Origin: Cylindrospermum stagnale PCC 7417
Lineage (GTDB): Bacteria > Cyanobacteriota > Cyanobacteriia > Cyanobacteriales > Nostocaceae
Reading direction: 5' to 3'
DNA length: 64,000 nucleotides
Assembly (NCBI RefSeq): GCF_000317535.1
Contig: NC_020050.1
Location: forward strand, 237,315 to 301,314
A program made the position numbers and the translations under genes. The number at the start of each line of letters is the position of its first letter. Position 1 is the first letter of the stretch. The notes under the pieces are model-generated. The model saw only the letters and a list, made by a program, of their open reading frames with translations. It searched no databases and was not told the DNA's origin. Below, in pieces: positions 43,289 to 54,611 of the stretch.

Positions 43289-45337
43289 CTATGAATTTGT
43301 TATGCCTTGTGAAATCAAACTGTCAATCCGACCTTCTATAGGGACAGGTTCGTGCGGATCGATAATCACATCAACTACGAACGGAACAGGAGAAGCGATC
43401 GCCTTTTCAAGGGCAGTTTGGATATCAGATTCACTTTCCACACGAATACCATCGGCTCCCATAGCACAGGCAAGTTTCACAAAATCCACCTGCGGAATTT
43501 CTACATCCATACCTGTGAAACCCTGTAAGGTTGATCCTTGACCGCACATGTTGTAACGTCCGTCGTTGAGGATAATCCAGACAGCAGGAATCTGGTATCT
43601 CACCGCTGTGCTGATTTCACTGTTCATGAGCATTGCACCATCCCCAACAATGGCCACTGCCTTTCTATTGCCTGCTAACGTTGCACCAACAACACCCGTG
43701 ACGAAATGCCCCAGAGAACCAAATCCTGTACTAGCTCGGTAACGAGTCGGTTGAGTAAATTGCAGCAGATGATTTCCCCATGCCAATGAATTACCCGCTT
43801 CGGTCATCACTATGGCATCGCTCTCTTCAACGATCACCTGTTGAATTGCATCCATGAGTACTTTTGGTCGTACCAAGCCATTGATTCGGGGATTAATTTG
43901 TTGACGCTCAGTCCGAGGCAATACCATCATAGGTTCTTGACTTTGCTGACTTTTCAGGGTGTCCGAAAAACCTCTCTTCTGCGAGGAGAGAGGCTTTGAT
44001 TTCTCCCCCTTCCCTACGGGGGGCTGGGGGGTTAGGTTTGGCGTTAGCTTTTCCACATGACGTGAAAAGTCAGCTTGACTTTGAGGCTGAGGGAAGTGCT
44101 TCAGCAATGCCTTAACAAACATTCCCACATCAGACTGAATAGCGAACGTATCAACATCTGGATATGCAGTTCCTGGGACATTTGGGTCGATATCAACATG
44201 CACAAAACCTTGCACAGGGATCATGACTGGATTCCAAAATGAAGTGAGTTCACCAAGGCGCGTTCCTAGTACCAGCACTCGCAGAGGACGGTACTTTTGC
44301 ATATAAGTTAAAACAGACCTATGTCCAGCAAAGCCTGTGACTCCCACAAACTGAGGATGGTTCTCTGGAAAAATACCTTTGGCACGCGGCGAACACATGA
44401 CGGCAGCCCCTGTCCTCTCAGCCAGCTGAAGAATTTCTGCTGCTGCACCTCTGGCACCAAAGCCAACCCAGATAGCAAATGTCCCAGGCGACAACAACCG
44501 CGCACATTCTGCAATGGTTTCTTCACTGGCGGCGGGCGGAGAATAACAGAGATTAACTCGTGACAATGCTGTCTTAACTAAACTTGTTTGCAGATTGGTG
44601 GGAATACTCAAGTGTGCTACAAAGCCACCTGGTTGGGCTAAACCCAGAGCTAGCCTGCGATAGACCTCTGGAAGTTCATCATCAGATTCGAGGGTATGTG
44701 CATAATGAAATAGAGATTCTGAGGTAAAAATTCCTGTACTCGGCATAGTATAAGTACTGGTTTCCTGACAAGCCCACCGTCCCCGCTGAGATGTAGAGGT
44801 AGAAGCTGAGACGAAAATTACCTTTGCGCCCTCCCAACGAGCCGCAAATAAACCTGTTAAAGCATTAGTAATGCCCGGCCCGGTAGTCACAAACACCACA
44901 ATAGGGCGATTCCTTCGGAGCGCTGAGTGCAAGGCACACGCTCCGCGAACGCTATCGCTAGCAAAGTATGCTTCAGTAGCTGCAAAAGCTGCTCCCGCTT
45001 CATGACGAAAGTGCAGCACCCGAATAGAACTATGTTGCAAAGCGTGCCATAAAGGGACAATTGCTCCCCCTGAAACACCAAATGCATATTGCACTCCCAT
45101 CTCTTCTAGCATTTTGACTATTACAGAAGCCACTGAGCCAGGAACAAGACCCAATCGTGAGTTGGGTAGGAGATTCGTAAAAAGTGGGACAGTTAAGGAT
45201 GACTGACTTGCAGCAAAAATGCCAGAGCCGGATTCATCATTTATGGTAGTATGCTGATCTGATGTAAATCTTATGGGGCTACCATCTTTTAACTTTTCGG
45301 CTTTACTTGTGTTGTTAGGAAAAGATTGAATGTTCAT
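43289..45337 (-). CDS. Thiamine-diphosphate-dependent enzyme, acetolactate synthase-like
   Basis: About 682 residues from ATG 45337; an upstream TTG at 45418 is unlikely. It is a ThDP enzyme of the acetohydroxyacid synthase/decarboxylase class: catalytic Glu near residue 113 in HFRHEAGAAFAA, TTGPGITNALTGL, and the ThDP/Mg motif VGDGAMLMNSE…LND near 585. A roughly 50-residue N-terminal extension has no match that I recognise. Two in-frame inserts are made of dispersed repeats (near residues 127-143 and 430-475). It is the first gene of the ThDP-KASIII-SDR operon. A carboligase making an acyloin or keto-acid precursor is inferred; scytonemin ScyA is a known cyanobacterial relative type, but partner genes differ. 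Confidence 0.85.
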   Translation of the reverse strand: MNIQSFPNNTSKAEKLKDGSPIRFTSDQHTTINDESGSGIFAASQSSLTVPLFTNLLPNSRLGLVPGSVASVIVKMLEEMGVQYAFGVSGGAIVPLWHALQHSSIRVLHFRHEAGAAFAATEAYFASDSVRGACALHSALRRNRPIVVFVTTGPGITNALTGLFAARWEGAKVIFVSASTSTSQRGRWACQETSTYTMPSTGIFTSESLFHYAHTLESDDELPEVYRRLALGLAQPGGFVAHLSIPTNLQTSLVKTALSRVNLCYSPPAASEETIAECARLLSPGTFAIWVGFGARGAAAEILQLAERTGAAVMCSPRAKGIFPENHPQFVGVTGFAGHRSVLTYMQKYRPLRVLVLGTRLGELTSFWNPVMIPVQGFVHVDIDPNVPGTAYPDVDTFAIQSDVGMFVKALLKHFPQPQSQADFSRHVEKLTPNLTPQPPVGKGEKSKPLSSQKRGFSDTLKSQQSQEPMMVLPRTERQQINPRINGLVRPKVLMDAIQQVIVEESDAIVMTEAGNSLAWGNHLLQFTQPTRYRASTGFGSLGHFVTGVVGATLAGNRKAVAIVGDGAMLMNSEISTAVRYQIPAVWIILNDGRYNMCGQGSTLQGFTGMDVEIPQVDFVKLACAMGADGIRVESESDIQTALEKAIASPVPFVVDVIIDPHEPVPIEGRIDSLISQGITNS

Positions 45338-45599
45338 AGGCTTAAAACAATAGATCAAGGGGCGACATACAGCTTGATAAGTAAACTTTCTTGCTAATGG
45401 GTGTAGAAAATTTACCAAAAGGTAATTTTCTTTTTGGAAATTTAAGTTTTGTGGAACATAATGTTTAGCTTGTTTGCTGACCTTCTAAATACATCAAACT
45501 TCATTGCATACTGAGTTACCGCCTGAGAGATACTGACTTGTTTCTGGTTTCGACTGACTTTTGCTGTTGATCATCAGTGTGATTTTTGTTGGATAAGCT

Positions 45600-48500
45600 A
45601 TGCCTAGATCACTCAAAGTTAGTCAGGAATACATTGGGAAGGTGAAACTGGCAATCAGACGTAACGGTTTTGCCAGCCAAAAAGCTTTGGCTGAGGATGT
45701 AGGGCTGGCTTTAGCCACAGTCAGTAACTTCTTGACTGGTAAACCTGTTGATCAGGCGACGTTTGCGGAACTCTGCCAGAAGTTGGCACTAGACTGGAAA
45801 GAAATCGCCGACCTAAATTTTGAGACTACCGACAAAAAATCGAGTATAGATACTCAGAAAAGAAGTACTAGTAAACTCCAGGACTGGGGAGAAGCGATTG
45901 ATGTCTCAGTTTTCTACGGACGTAAGGAAGAACTCACCAGATTAAAGCAGTGGATTGTGAGCGATCGCTGCCGACTCATCACTTTAATTGGTATGGGAGG
46001 GATTGGTAAAACCGCTTTGTCTGTGAAGCTAGCAGAACTTCTACAAGACGAATTTGAGTACATAATTTGGCGCAGTCTTCGGAATGCGCCACCAATTCAT
46101 GAGCTATTGAGCGACTTAATTAACTTTTTTTCTCACCAGCGAGAAATTGATTTACCAGAAACATTAGATGGTAAAATTTCTCGATTAATGGAATTTCTCC
46201 GTTCCTGTCGCTCCTTATTAATTTTAGATAATATTGAATCAATTTTATCTAGTGAAGAACGCGCCGGAGGCTATCAACCAGGATATTCAGGATATGGTCA
46301 ACTTATAAGATGCGTAGGAGAAATCAATCATCAAAGTTGCCTAGTATTAACTAGCCGAGAAAAACCTAGAGAAATTAGCATCAAAGAAAGTATAAACTCT
46401 CCAATTCGTTCATTAAGATTAAGCGGCTTAACGCAATATGAAGGTCAGGAAATCATAGCAAACAAAGGCTTTTCTATATCAGAAAACCAAAGTCGAGCAT
46501 TGGTCGATTATTATGGAGGCAACCCTTTAGCCTTGAAGATTGTCTCAACTACTATTCAGGAGTTATTTGACGGCAATACTGCTGAGTTTTTACAACAAGG
46601 AACCATTGTGTTTGGCGATATTTCGGATTTATTAGAGCAGCAATTTAACCGATTGTCAGCTTTAGAAAAACAGGTAATGTACTGGCTAACAATTAATAGA
46701 GAATGGGTATCAATCTCTGAATTACAAACAGATATTATCCCAGATGTTTCACTCAAAAATTGTTTAGAAACTTTAGAATCACTACAATTACGCTCACTAA
46801 TTGAGAAGAATACCGGAAAATTTACTCAACAACCAGTGGTGATGGAATATGTAATTGACCGATTAATTGTACAGGTATGTGAAGAAATAGAAAATGGCGA
46901 AATTGCGCTATTTAATAATAGTGCATTAATCAGAGCTACTGCCAAAGATTACGTGAGAAATGCCCAAATTCAATTGATTATCAAGCCTATTGCATATAAG
47001 CTTTTAAGTTTTTTTGGTAACAGAGAGAATGTGCAAAACTACTTAAATCAGATTTTGTTAAAACTGAAGTCATTTGGTTTTCTAAAACCAGGATATGCAT
47101 CTGGTAATATTCTCAATTTACTCTGGCAACTCCAAGTAGACCTCAGTGGCTATGATTTTTCTAACTTAACGGTTTGGCAAGCTTACCTACAAGGTATGAA
47201 TTTGCATGAAGTCAACTTTGCCAACTCGGATCTGAGTAAATCGGCTTTGACTCGAACTTTAGGAGGTGTTTTATCAGCAACATTTAGCCCAGATGGCAAG
47301 CTGCTGGCAACAAGCATAGATAATGAGATTTATTTGTGGGAAGTTGCAAACATCAAACAAATCATTACCTGCAATGGTCATAAAGCTTGGGTGCAGTCTC
47401 TGGCTTTTAGTCCAGATGGAGAAATTTTAGCCAGTGGCAGCAATGACCAAACCGTGAGATTGTGGGATGCGAACACCGGACAATGCCTGAAAACTCTACA
47501 AGGCCATACTAGTTGGGTGCAATCTCTGGCTTTTAGTCCAGACGGAGAAATATTAGCCAGTGGCAGCAACGACCAAACGGTGAGATTGTGGGATGCGAAC
47601 ACCGGACAATGCCTCAAAATTTTGCCAGGGCATACCAATCGGGTTATCTTCGTAACCTTCACCCCAGATGAGCAAACTTTGGTAACTGCTAGTGAAGACC
47701 AAACCGTTAGAGTCTGGGATGTTGACACAGGGCGGTGTTTACGAATTATTACAACTCATATCAACTGGGTTTTATCTGTAGCTTTAAATTCGGATGGACG
47801 AACACTGGTAACTGCTAGTGATGGTAAAAACGTAAAATTCTGGGATTTAGCTAGCGGTGAGTGCATTAAAATTTTACCAGGCTACAGCAGTTATGTGTGG
47901 GCAGTTGCTTTCAGCCCAGATGGCAAAATATTGGCAACGGGAAGCGAGGATAAAACAGTTAAGCTATGGGATGTTGTCACAGGGGAATGTCTGCAAACTT
48001 TGCATGAACATAGCGATTTGCCTAACGGCGATCGCAACGCTTCACGCGTTTGGTTAGTTGCCTTTAACCCAGATGGTCAATCTTTGTTGAGTCTTGGTGA
48101 AAACCAAACAATGAAGCTATGGGATCTGCATACAGGGCAATGTTTAAGAACTGTGGAGGGGTACAGTAATTGGATATTATCTGTTGCTTTTAGTCCAGAT
48201 GGTCAAATTTTGGCAAGTAGCAGTGAAGACCAACAGGTAAGATTGTGGGATGTCAACACTGGACAATGCTTACAAACATTACAAGGGCATACTAATCTGA
48301 TATCTTCAGTTAGCTTTGCTCCTCAAAATATAGATGGTTACACGGTAGATAAGGGCATAACGTCAATTAATCATAAAAGTCAAATTCTGGCTAGTGGCAG
48401 CGACGATACAGCCCTAAAAATTTGGCATACAAGTACCGGAGAGTGTTTGCAAACACTTTGGGGACACAGTAGTTGGGTACATGCAGTTAGTTTCAGTCCC

Positions 48501-49193
48501 GATGGTCAACTTTTGGCAAGTGGCAGTCGTGACAAAACAGTTAAGATTTGGGATTGGTACACGGGAGAATGTCTGCATACTTTGGTAGGGCATGGCGATC
48601 GCGTACAAACAATTGCCTTCAGTTACTGCGGCAGAATGCTGGTAAGTGGTAGCGATGATAACGCTATCAAGCTGTGGGATATTAGTACCGAAATTTGTCT
48701 GCAAACCTTGTCAGGACATAGTGATTGGGTTTTATCAGTTGCATTCAGTCCTTGTGCAGACATCCTTGCTAGCGCCAGTGGCGACAGGACAATTAAACTG
48801 TGGAATGTTCATACAGGGCAATGTCTACAAACCTTTCAAGGTCATATATATCGAGTGAGAACAATTGCTTTTAGTCCAGATGGACAGACTTTAGCCAGTG
48901 GTAGTGATGACCAAACAGTGAAACTGTGGGATATCAGCACCAATAATTGTCTCAAAACCTTTCAGGGACACCGCAAAGCGGTACGGTCAATTGCCTTTAG
49001 CCCCAATGGTCTAATGTTAGTTAGTAGTAGCGAAGACGAAACTATCAAGCTTTGGGATATTGAAACAGGCGAATGCTTGAAAACCCTGAGAATGGATAGA
49101 CCCTATGAAGGTATGAATATTAAAAATGTGATTGGTTTAACTACATCTGAAAAAAATACATTAAAAGCTCTGGGGGCAGTAGAGAGAGATTGA
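45600..49193 (+). CDS. HTH - NB-ARC - WD40 signalling protein (NLR-like), paralogue 1
   Basis: A 1197-residue protein. Residues 10-75 form an Xre-like HTH ([20 protein letters not shown]). The NB-ARC/STAND NTPase starts at [13 protein letters not shown] near 98; Walker A is [11 protein letters not shown] near 137 and Walker B is [10 protein letters not shown] near 205. A short pentapeptide-like stretch (near 515-545) leads into 14 WD40 units, which would fold as two seven-bladed propellers. The C-terminal tail YEGMNIKN…LKALGAVE matches the paralogue at 59388. Units 2 and 3 are a recent 126-bp tandem duplication. STAND proteins of this type sense a ligand with the repeats and oligomerise; a role in phage-triggered signalling is inferred. 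Confidence 0.88.
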   Translation: MPRSLKVSQEYIGKVKLAIRRNGFASQKALAEDVGLALATVSNFLTGKPVDQATFAELCQKLALDWKEIADLNFETTDKKSSIDTQKRSTSKLQDWGEAIDVSVFYGRKEELTRLKQWIVSDRCRLITLIGMGGIGKTALSVKLAELLQDEFEYIIWRSLRNAPPIHELLSDLINFFSHQREIDLPETLDGKISRLMEFLRSCRSLLILDNIESILSSEERAGGYQPGYSGYGQLIRCVGEINHQSCLVLTSREKPREISIKESINSPIRSLRLSGLTQYEGQEIIANKGFSISENQSRALVDYYGGNPLALKIVSTTIQELFDGNTAEFLQQGTIVFGDISDLLEQQFNRLSALEKQVMYWLTINREWVSISELQTDIIPDVSLKNCLETLESLQLRSLIEKNTGKFTQQPVVMEYVIDRLIVQVCEEIENGEIALFNNSALIRATAKDYVRNAQIQLIIKPIAYKLLSFFGNRENVQNYLNQILLKLKSFGFLKPGYASGNILNLLWQLQVDLSGYDFSNLTVWQAYLQGMNLHEVNFANSDLSKSALTRTLGGVLSATFSPDGKLLATSIDNEIYLWEVANIKQIITCNGHKAWVQSLAFSPDGEILASGSNDQTVRLWDANTGQCLKTLQGHTSWVQSLAFSPDGEILASGSNDQTVRLWDANTGQCLKILPGHTNRVIFVTFTPDEQTLVTASEDQTVRVWDVDTGRCLRIITTHINWVLSVALNSDGRTLVTASDGKNVKFWDLASGECIKILPGYSSYVWAVAFSPDGKILATGSEDKTVKLWDVVTGECLQTLHEHSDLPNGDRNASRVWLVAFNPDGQSLLSLGENQTMKLWDLHTGQCLRTVEGYSNWILSVAFSPDGQILASSSEDQQVRLWDVNTGQCLQTLQGHTNLISSVSFAPQNIDGYTVDKGITSINHKSQILASGSDDTALKIWHTSTGECLQTLWGHSSWVHAVSFSPDGQLLASGSRDKTVKIWDWYTGECLHTLVGHGDRVQTIAFSYCGRMLVSGSDDNAIKLWDISTEICLQTLSGHSDWVLSVAFSPCADILASASGDRTIKLWNVHTGQCLQTFQGHIYRVRTIAFSPDGQTLASGSDDQTVKLWDISTNNCLKTFQGHRKAVRSIAFSPNGLMLVSSSEDETIKLWDIETGECLKTLRMDRPYEGMNIKNVIGLTTSEKNTLKALGAVERD

Positions 49194-49328
49194 CACTCTC
49201 CGGTCTAAAGCACGAAATATGCAACTACGTTGCTGTTTCTGGTGGGGTTTTCAACCTACTCTTTATAAACTGTTATTATTTGAATGCGATCGCTAATTTT
49301 TATTCAGTTTGGGTGCAGAACAATTGTG

Positions 49329-49532
49329 ATGGAAAATACAAATCCACAAGAAGATTATCAAAATCAAGTCTCATCTGATACATCAAACGATACTCCAGAA
49401 GTAGTATCAGATGAAATTTTGACTTCGCCAGAAGTAACAGCCGATTCTGAGCAATCAAATAAGCAAGAAACTCAAGTAGAATCTAATACATCTGGTAATT
49501 CGCGATCGCCTGGGAAAGATAGAGATTTATAG
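49329..49532 (+). CDS. Small acidic disordered protein after the NLR-like gene
   Basis: A 67-residue frame from ATG 49329, rich in Ser, Asp, Glu and Thr (for example SSDTSNDTPEVVSDE), with no hydrophobic core, ending RDRDL-like. It begins 136 bp after the paralogue 1 stop and is convergent with the caspase-STAND gene. There is no good Shine-Dalgarno sequence, so translation is uncertain. The remaining part of the 396-bp gap 49194-49589 contains two HIP1 sites and nothing else recognisable. Confidence 0.3.
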   Translation: MENTNPQEDYQNQVSSDTSNDTPEVVSDEILTSPEVTADSEQSNKQETQVESNTSGNSRSPGKDRDL

Positions 49533-49589
49533 TCGGCTCATTTTGCGGAAAAGTATGATTATAAGGAGGGCGATCTCGTTTACCTCAAC

Positions 49590-52500
49590 CTACTTGTTGG
49601 AATTGGCGGTGGTTGGTGGTACATCGTCACAGAGGTGGCGATCGCTTTCCCTGACGTTGGGATTATTTTTTAGATAATTATGAATTAAAACGCAACCATG
49701 CGATCGCATATCTTTGAAATTAAAATTCCACAAAGTAACTTTTCCCTCAGAATCAACAGATGCTAAAGTTTCGCCGTCTGGGCTAAAATTCACGTTTGTA
49801 ACTTTTGTGGCTTCTTTATCCCCTTGCTCTCTACTAGATTCCTCATGCCCCTTCAAGGTTGCAAGCAGTGTATTACTGCTGAAGTCCCAAAGCTTGATGG
49901 AATTCTCACTTATAGAGGCTAGGGTCTGACCATTGGGGCTGAAACTAACACTAGAAATACTATTTTTCCTACCCTCTGGAAACGTATTGAGTAAATTACC
50001 ATCACGATCCCAGAGTTTTATTATTCTACCTTCACCAAGAGTAAAGATGTTTTTACTGTCTGGGCTAAACCTTAAGTAACTTGCTCGATCCCCAAGCATA
50101 TCTGATTCTGATACAGAAACTGCAACATTTGGGTCGTCTTTATACCACGGCCATTGCTTAATATTTCTGCCATCAAGATTCCAAAGTTTAACAGTTAAGT
50201 CCCAACTTATTGAAGCAATAATTTTACCATCTGGGCTAAAACTAACATCAATTACGTTCTCCTTATGACCTTGTAATTCCCGAACCAGCTTGCCGTCTCT
50301 ATTCCAGATTTTAACAGTGGTATCATCACTGGCGGATGCGATAAACTTGCCGTCTGGGCTAAAGTTTATCCTGTTGATTTTTTCTGCATGAGCCTGAAAA
50401 GTTTTAATTTTTTTACCATCACGACCCCAGAGTATAATGTCACCTTTAAAAAGCGAATCGTCGTTATCAGTTTTGGAGGCCGTGGAGGCAATCAATTGAC
50501 TATCCGGACTAAAACTGAAACTACCAACTGAATAACTATGACTAAGAATTGCAATTTTGCTTAAATTTCTATTCCATAGCTCGATTATATTGTCTTGAAC
50601 CAAGGCAATAATTTGACCATCCGGACTAAAGTTTATCTTACCCACTCCTTCAAAAGTTTTAAGCAAGGTTCCATCCCTAAGCCAGAGTTTTGCAGTTTCA
50701 GTGCAACGACTGTTATTACCAAAGCAACCAACTGATGCTATCAACTGACCGTCAGGACTAAAACTGACTTGACTATCCTTCTCGCTTTGCAGCGTTTTGA
50801 GATTACTGAGGTTTGTACTCCAAATTTTGACAATGTTATCGTCACCACCAGAAACAATGAACTGACTGTCAGGGCTGAAAGTAACGTTGTTTACTGCTGC
50901 ACCGTGATTAAAAGTTGCGAATTCCTTACCGTCTAGACTCCAAAGTTTGATAGTACCATCATCTCCAGCGGAGATAATGAACTGACCATTAGGGCTAAAA
51001 CTAACGCTATTAACTGAAGAACCGTGGTTGAATTTTCTTATTGGCTGACCGCTGCTCCAAAGTACGATACTACCGTTACTACTGGCAGAAACAAGGAACT
51101 GGCTATCTGGACTGAAACTGACACTCTTGACTAGACCACGATGCCGGACAACAATTTTTTGCTTAACTAGTTGAGAGAGGTTGCAGGAGTTCTGGTTTTG
51201 ACCGCAACCATTCAAAATTGTAATGGTGCTGTATTCCTTGTTATCTTTGGTAGTTATATTCGCTTCGGCAACAGCAATAAGCCGACCATTAGGGCTAAAA
51301 CTGGCGCTGGTGCCCCAATTGCCACCCTCTAAAGTTAAAGTTAAAGTTTTGAATTCCTCTCCCTTAGTATTCCAGAATCTGACAGTACCGTCATCACCAG
51401 CCGTGGCAATGAGCTGACTATTGGGACTGAAACTGACACTATTAACGCCCCCAAGCTGATAAGGAGGAGGAGCTGTATGACCTTCGAGAGTTGCCTTAAT
51501 TGTCCCATCCCTGTTCCAGAGAGTGACAGTTCGGTTGTAATTAGTCGCTGCGATAATCTGACCGTCTGGGCTGAAGCTAACACTTGTAAATGAATTAGAG
51601 TTTTCATTCTTAGGGAGAGTTGCCTTTAGTGTTCCATCTGTGTTCCAAAGTTTCACAGTTTGATCAGTACTGGCTGAAGCGATAAGCTGACCGTCGGGGC
51701 TGAAAGCAACACTCTTGACGGTAGCAGTATGACTATCCAGACGATTACGCTCTCTCGCTCCATAAACTGCCTGCGCGATTACAGGCATAATCTGATTTAA
51801 ATTACCAATTTGTCCCAAATTTTCTGTTTGTAATTTTGCAGCTTTCAAACTAGCAAACAGTGCATCTAGTTCCTGATTTGAGGATAAGTAGCTTTGAGAT
51901 GTTGAGGTGAACGCACCAATTTGACCTTTGATAGCTTCGTTCCTCTGCCAAAAAGCGATGATGGCTGCGGTACTTACTCCGACAATGAAAGTGGCCACAG
52001 CCCCAATTAACCGATAGAGGTTATTTCGGCGGCGCTGGAGGCTAAACTCAACAAACTCCTTCTCTAGTTGGTTGAGCCACATATCGTCAGATTTTAATAC
52101 CTGCTGCAATAGCAAAATCCGGGGGTTATTATCCCACAGGAACCCGACTGCTCGTTTATTATTTTTCCATTCCTCAGCAGATGGTGTTAGCAACTGTTGC
52201 AGCGCCAGTTTTTCCTGTTGCTTTTTGGTTTTTATCCAGTTTCGTAATCTATCCCACCCCAACACCAAAGCATCGTGGGCTGGCTCTACATAGGGTTCAC
52301 CTTGAGAATTGGAGCCTTCAACGATTAAACGGGCTTCAGAAAAGCGTTTGATTACTGTTTGCACGCGATCGCTTTCTTCTTTATCAGGATACACCAGCTC
52401 CGATTTAGGTACTTGTCGCCGTGCTAACTCCCCACCCTGTAATGAAATCATTCGCAACATTACCCGCCGCACCGAGTTTTCATAAGCAGAGTCTTTTTCC

Positions 52501-54611
52501 AATAACTGTTTGTGTTCCTGGTTCGCACGTTGAGTTAGAGAACCAACAACTCTACCTAACTCCTCATAATCTTTTTTTGTTAAAGCGCGGTTATCTCTGG
52601 TGCGATCTCCCAAATACTTCAGATACAATTCACTGAGGGTGAAAGAAAGCAAAGGTAAACCACCTGGCATTTGTACAACTTCGTTAATTAGTTCGTCTAC
52701 CAAACTGGGAGGGTCAAAGTACACGACTTTTTCCGATGCTGGTTTTTCAATACAGGAGCGGAATTCATCTTGGTTCATGAGTGGAACGACAAACCGAGTA
52801 TCCTCATTCCAAAAGTCTTTGAGTACAGAGGTTTGGAACTGCGCTTCAAAGTCGAGTCGCAAGGTGATAACTACATGAATTTTGTCGGGATATTTAGCGA
52901 TCGCATTCTTTATCAAATTCTGAAACTGCTCTTGTTCTTTGTCACTCTTACACAAAGTTATCAATTCTTCAAACTGGTCAATTGGTAACAACAGTTTAGT
53001 ATTTGAATGAATACTGCTCCAGCTTTCAATAATTGTTGTTAATTTTTGGGTTTCTTCTAGTGCTTTGCTTAAATCATCAATAGGTTTTCTTAGCTCTTCA
53101 TGTAACTTTTGCCGTTCCTTAAATTTATTAATCCATTCATCAATAAATTGTTTGTCTTGATCGTTGTTATTACTAAAAGTGTTTTGCAAAGATTGTTGCA
53201 GATCATCTGTAAATTTCAAATACTCAATATCTAATAGCTCCTCTCTCAACGTTAACTGTTCAATTACTTGTAAAATTTCAGTCTTTTGATTTTTGCAATT
53301 TCTAATCAAATTTTCCAAAATGTGCTTGCTTTTCTTTAATTCTTGACTCAATTGCTTAATAGCAACCATTTTTTTAGCAGCAGTTTCATCGGTAATTGGC
53401 AAGCATACTTGCGCCAAAGCCTTCAAAGGACTTTCCCCCGGTCGCATGGGATCTAAAATCTCAAACTTCTGCTCTTGGGAATCACGCAGACGCTTCAATA
53501 ACCCGGCTTTCATTAAGCTAGATTTCCCAGTTCCAGAAGCACCTAGAACTATAGTTAATGGCTGCTTGTTAACAACTTGCTCGTTAGCAATTGCTTTCTG
53601 ATAAAGCTCTTGAATCAGATTTTCTCTACCAAAAAACAAATGACTGTTGTTTTCATCGTAGGATTGCAATCCTAGATAAGGATTATTTTCTTTATTAAGC
53701 GGTGGTGCATCATCCAATTTATCTCGGTCAAAGTTGGGTAACAGAAAGATAAATTCCCCTTTGTCATGTTTTCGGAGTGGACACAAAGTTGGAGTTTGCC
53801 GCTTAAAGTGTTTTTCTGTGAGAACTTCAACTTGATCTCGCAGATATGAGTACAGCTTAGTTGCTGTCATGATGCCATCATGAGTGTCAGCTTTTTGATC
53901 AGTTCCCCGTAGAGCATTAAAAAGAGCTTGAGCAAAGGGAGAATGAACCTCGTTACCTTCTTTTCTTGTCCCGCGCACTCCCCAAGAATCTAAGGCTTTT
54001 TGATCGTCAGCAGCTGAAGTAATTACTTGCCAAGCGGCATCGCTGATAAAGCGATCGTAGCGTTCTTTGTATACTTTGACTTTAGGGACAATATCTCGCT
54101 TCAGGCTTGACCAACGAAATGCTCCAGCAAAGCAACAATCGAGAATTGCTAACATATGCCGACAAGGAAGTGCATTTAAGGCATCATGTAAATCCTGCAT
54201 TGGCAAGTAGGTATTACTATTCTCTGTGGCATCTTGAGGAATTAAGTAACCCACTGGCCCCTCTTGATTTTCTAGGGCTTCCTTGGCGATACCATGTCCA
54301 GCAAAATAGAAAAGGACACGATCATCTTTAGTAACTGTAACTTTTTCGTTATCAAATGGTATTTGTCCTTGTTTAAAATCTGCAATTAACTGATTGAGAT
54401 TGTTGAGACTAGCACGTTGATTTAGAAATAGCTGAACTTCATATTTATTCTGTGCTTGATATTGCGGCTTGAGAGCTTCATGCTGCTTTTGCAAAATTTC
54501 AGCAAGTTTGCAAGCATCTGGAACTGCTGTTTCTAAAGGTGGAATATCATTTTGATAATTATTAATACCGACAAGAACGGCAAAATTCCGGTTAAACGTA
54601 GATTTAGGCAT
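49590..54611 (-). CDS. Caspase-like protease - STAND NTPase - transmembrane - WD40 protein
   Basis: A 1673-residue protein. Residues 1-270 form a peptidase C14 (caspase/metacaspase-like) domain with catalytic His106 (YFAGHG) and Cys160 (ILDCCFAG). NPYLGLQSYDE near 320 begins an nSTAND1-type NTPase; the P-loop is GASGTGKSS near 355 and a coiled-coil insert of about 150 residues follows. A membrane helix at about 870-890 (IGAVATFIVGVSTAAIIAFW) separates it from about 15 WD40 units. A sensor (WD40), switch (STAND) and executioner (caspase) in one chain is the typical cyanobacterial death-effector layout. It is the last gene of a minus-strand trio after the dynamin-like and caspase genes. Confidence 0.9.
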   Translation of the reverse strand: MPKSTFNRNFAVLVGINNYQNDIPPLETAVPDACKLAEILQKQHEALKPQYQAQNKYEVQLFLNQRASLNNLNQLIADFKQGQIPFDNEKVTVTKDDRVLFYFAGHGIAKEALENQEGPVGYLIPQDATENSNTYLPMQDLHDALNALPCRHMLAILDCCFAGAFRWSSLKRDIVPKVKVYKERYDRFISDAAWQVITSAADDQKALDSWGVRGTRKEGNEVHSPFAQALFNALRGTDQKADTHDGIMTATKLYSYLRDQVEVLTEKHFKRQTPTLCPLRKHDKGEFIFLLPNFDRDKLDDAPPLNKENNPYLGLQSYDENNSHLFFGRENLIQELYQKAIANEQVVNKQPLTIVLGASGTGKSSLMKAGLLKRLRDSQEQKFEILDPMRPGESPLKALAQVCLPITDETAAKKMVAIKQLSQELKKSKHILENLIRNCKNQKTEILQVIEQLTLREELLDIEYLKFTDDLQQSLQNTFSNNNDQDKQFIDEWINKFKERQKLHEELRKPIDDLSKALEETQKLTTIIESWSSIHSNTKLLLPIDQFEELITLCKSDKEQEQFQNLIKNAIAKYPDKIHVVITLRLDFEAQFQTSVLKDFWNEDTRFVVPLMNQDEFRSCIEKPASEKVVYFDPPSLVDELINEVVQMPGGLPLLSFTLSELYLKYLGDRTRDNRALTKKDYEELGRVVGSLTQRANQEHKQLLEKDSAYENSVRRVMLRMISLQGGELARRQVPKSELVYPDKEESDRVQTVIKRFSEARLIVEGSNSQGEPYVEPAHDALVLGWDRLRNWIKTKKQQEKLALQQLLTPSAEEWKNNKRAVGFLWDNNPRILLLQQVLKSDDMWLNQLEKEFVEFSLQRRRNNLYRLIGAVATFIVGVSTAAIIAFWQRNEAIKGQIGAFTSTSQSYLSSNQELDALFASLKAAKLQTENLGQIGNLNQIMPVIAQAVYGARERNRLDSHTATVKSVAFSPDGQLIASASTDQTVKLWNTDGTLKATLPKNENSNSFTSVSFSPDGQIIAATNYNRTVTLWNRDGTIKATLEGHTAPPPYQLGGVNSVSFSPNSQLIATAGDDGTVRFWNTKGEEFKTLTLTLEGGNWGTSASFSPNGRLIAVAEANITTKDNKEYSTITILNGCGQNQNSCNLSQLVKQKIVVRHRGLVKSVSFSPDSQFLVSASSNGSIVLWSSGQPIRKFNHGSSVNSVSFSPNGQFIISAGDDGTIKLWSLDGKEFATFNHGAAVNNVTFSPDSQFIVSGGDDNIVKIWSTNLSNLKTLQSEKDSQVSFSPDGQLIASVGCFGNNSRCTETAKLWLRDGTLLKTFEGVGKINFSPDGQIIALVQDNIIELWNRNLSKIAILSHSYSVGSFSFSPDSQLIASTASKTDNDDSLFKGDIILWGRDGKKIKTFQAHAEKINRINFSPDGKFIASASDDTTVKIWNRDGKLVRELQGHKENVIDVSFSPDGKIIASISWDLTVKLWNLDGRNIKQWPWYKDDPNVAVSVSESDMLGDRASYLRFSPDSKNIFTLGEGRIIKLWDRDGNLLNTFPEGRKNSISSVSFSPNGQTLASISENSIKLWDFSSNTLLATLKGHEESSREQGDKEATKVTNVNFSPDGETLASVDSEGKVTLWNFNFKDMRSHGCVLIHNYLKNNPNVRESDRHLCDDVPPTTANSNK

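Noticed and set aside
49190-49378. 62-aa open frame overlapping the end of NLR paralogue 1
   Set aside because: Overlaps the NLR stop and the better candidate at 49329, with no protein-like pattern.
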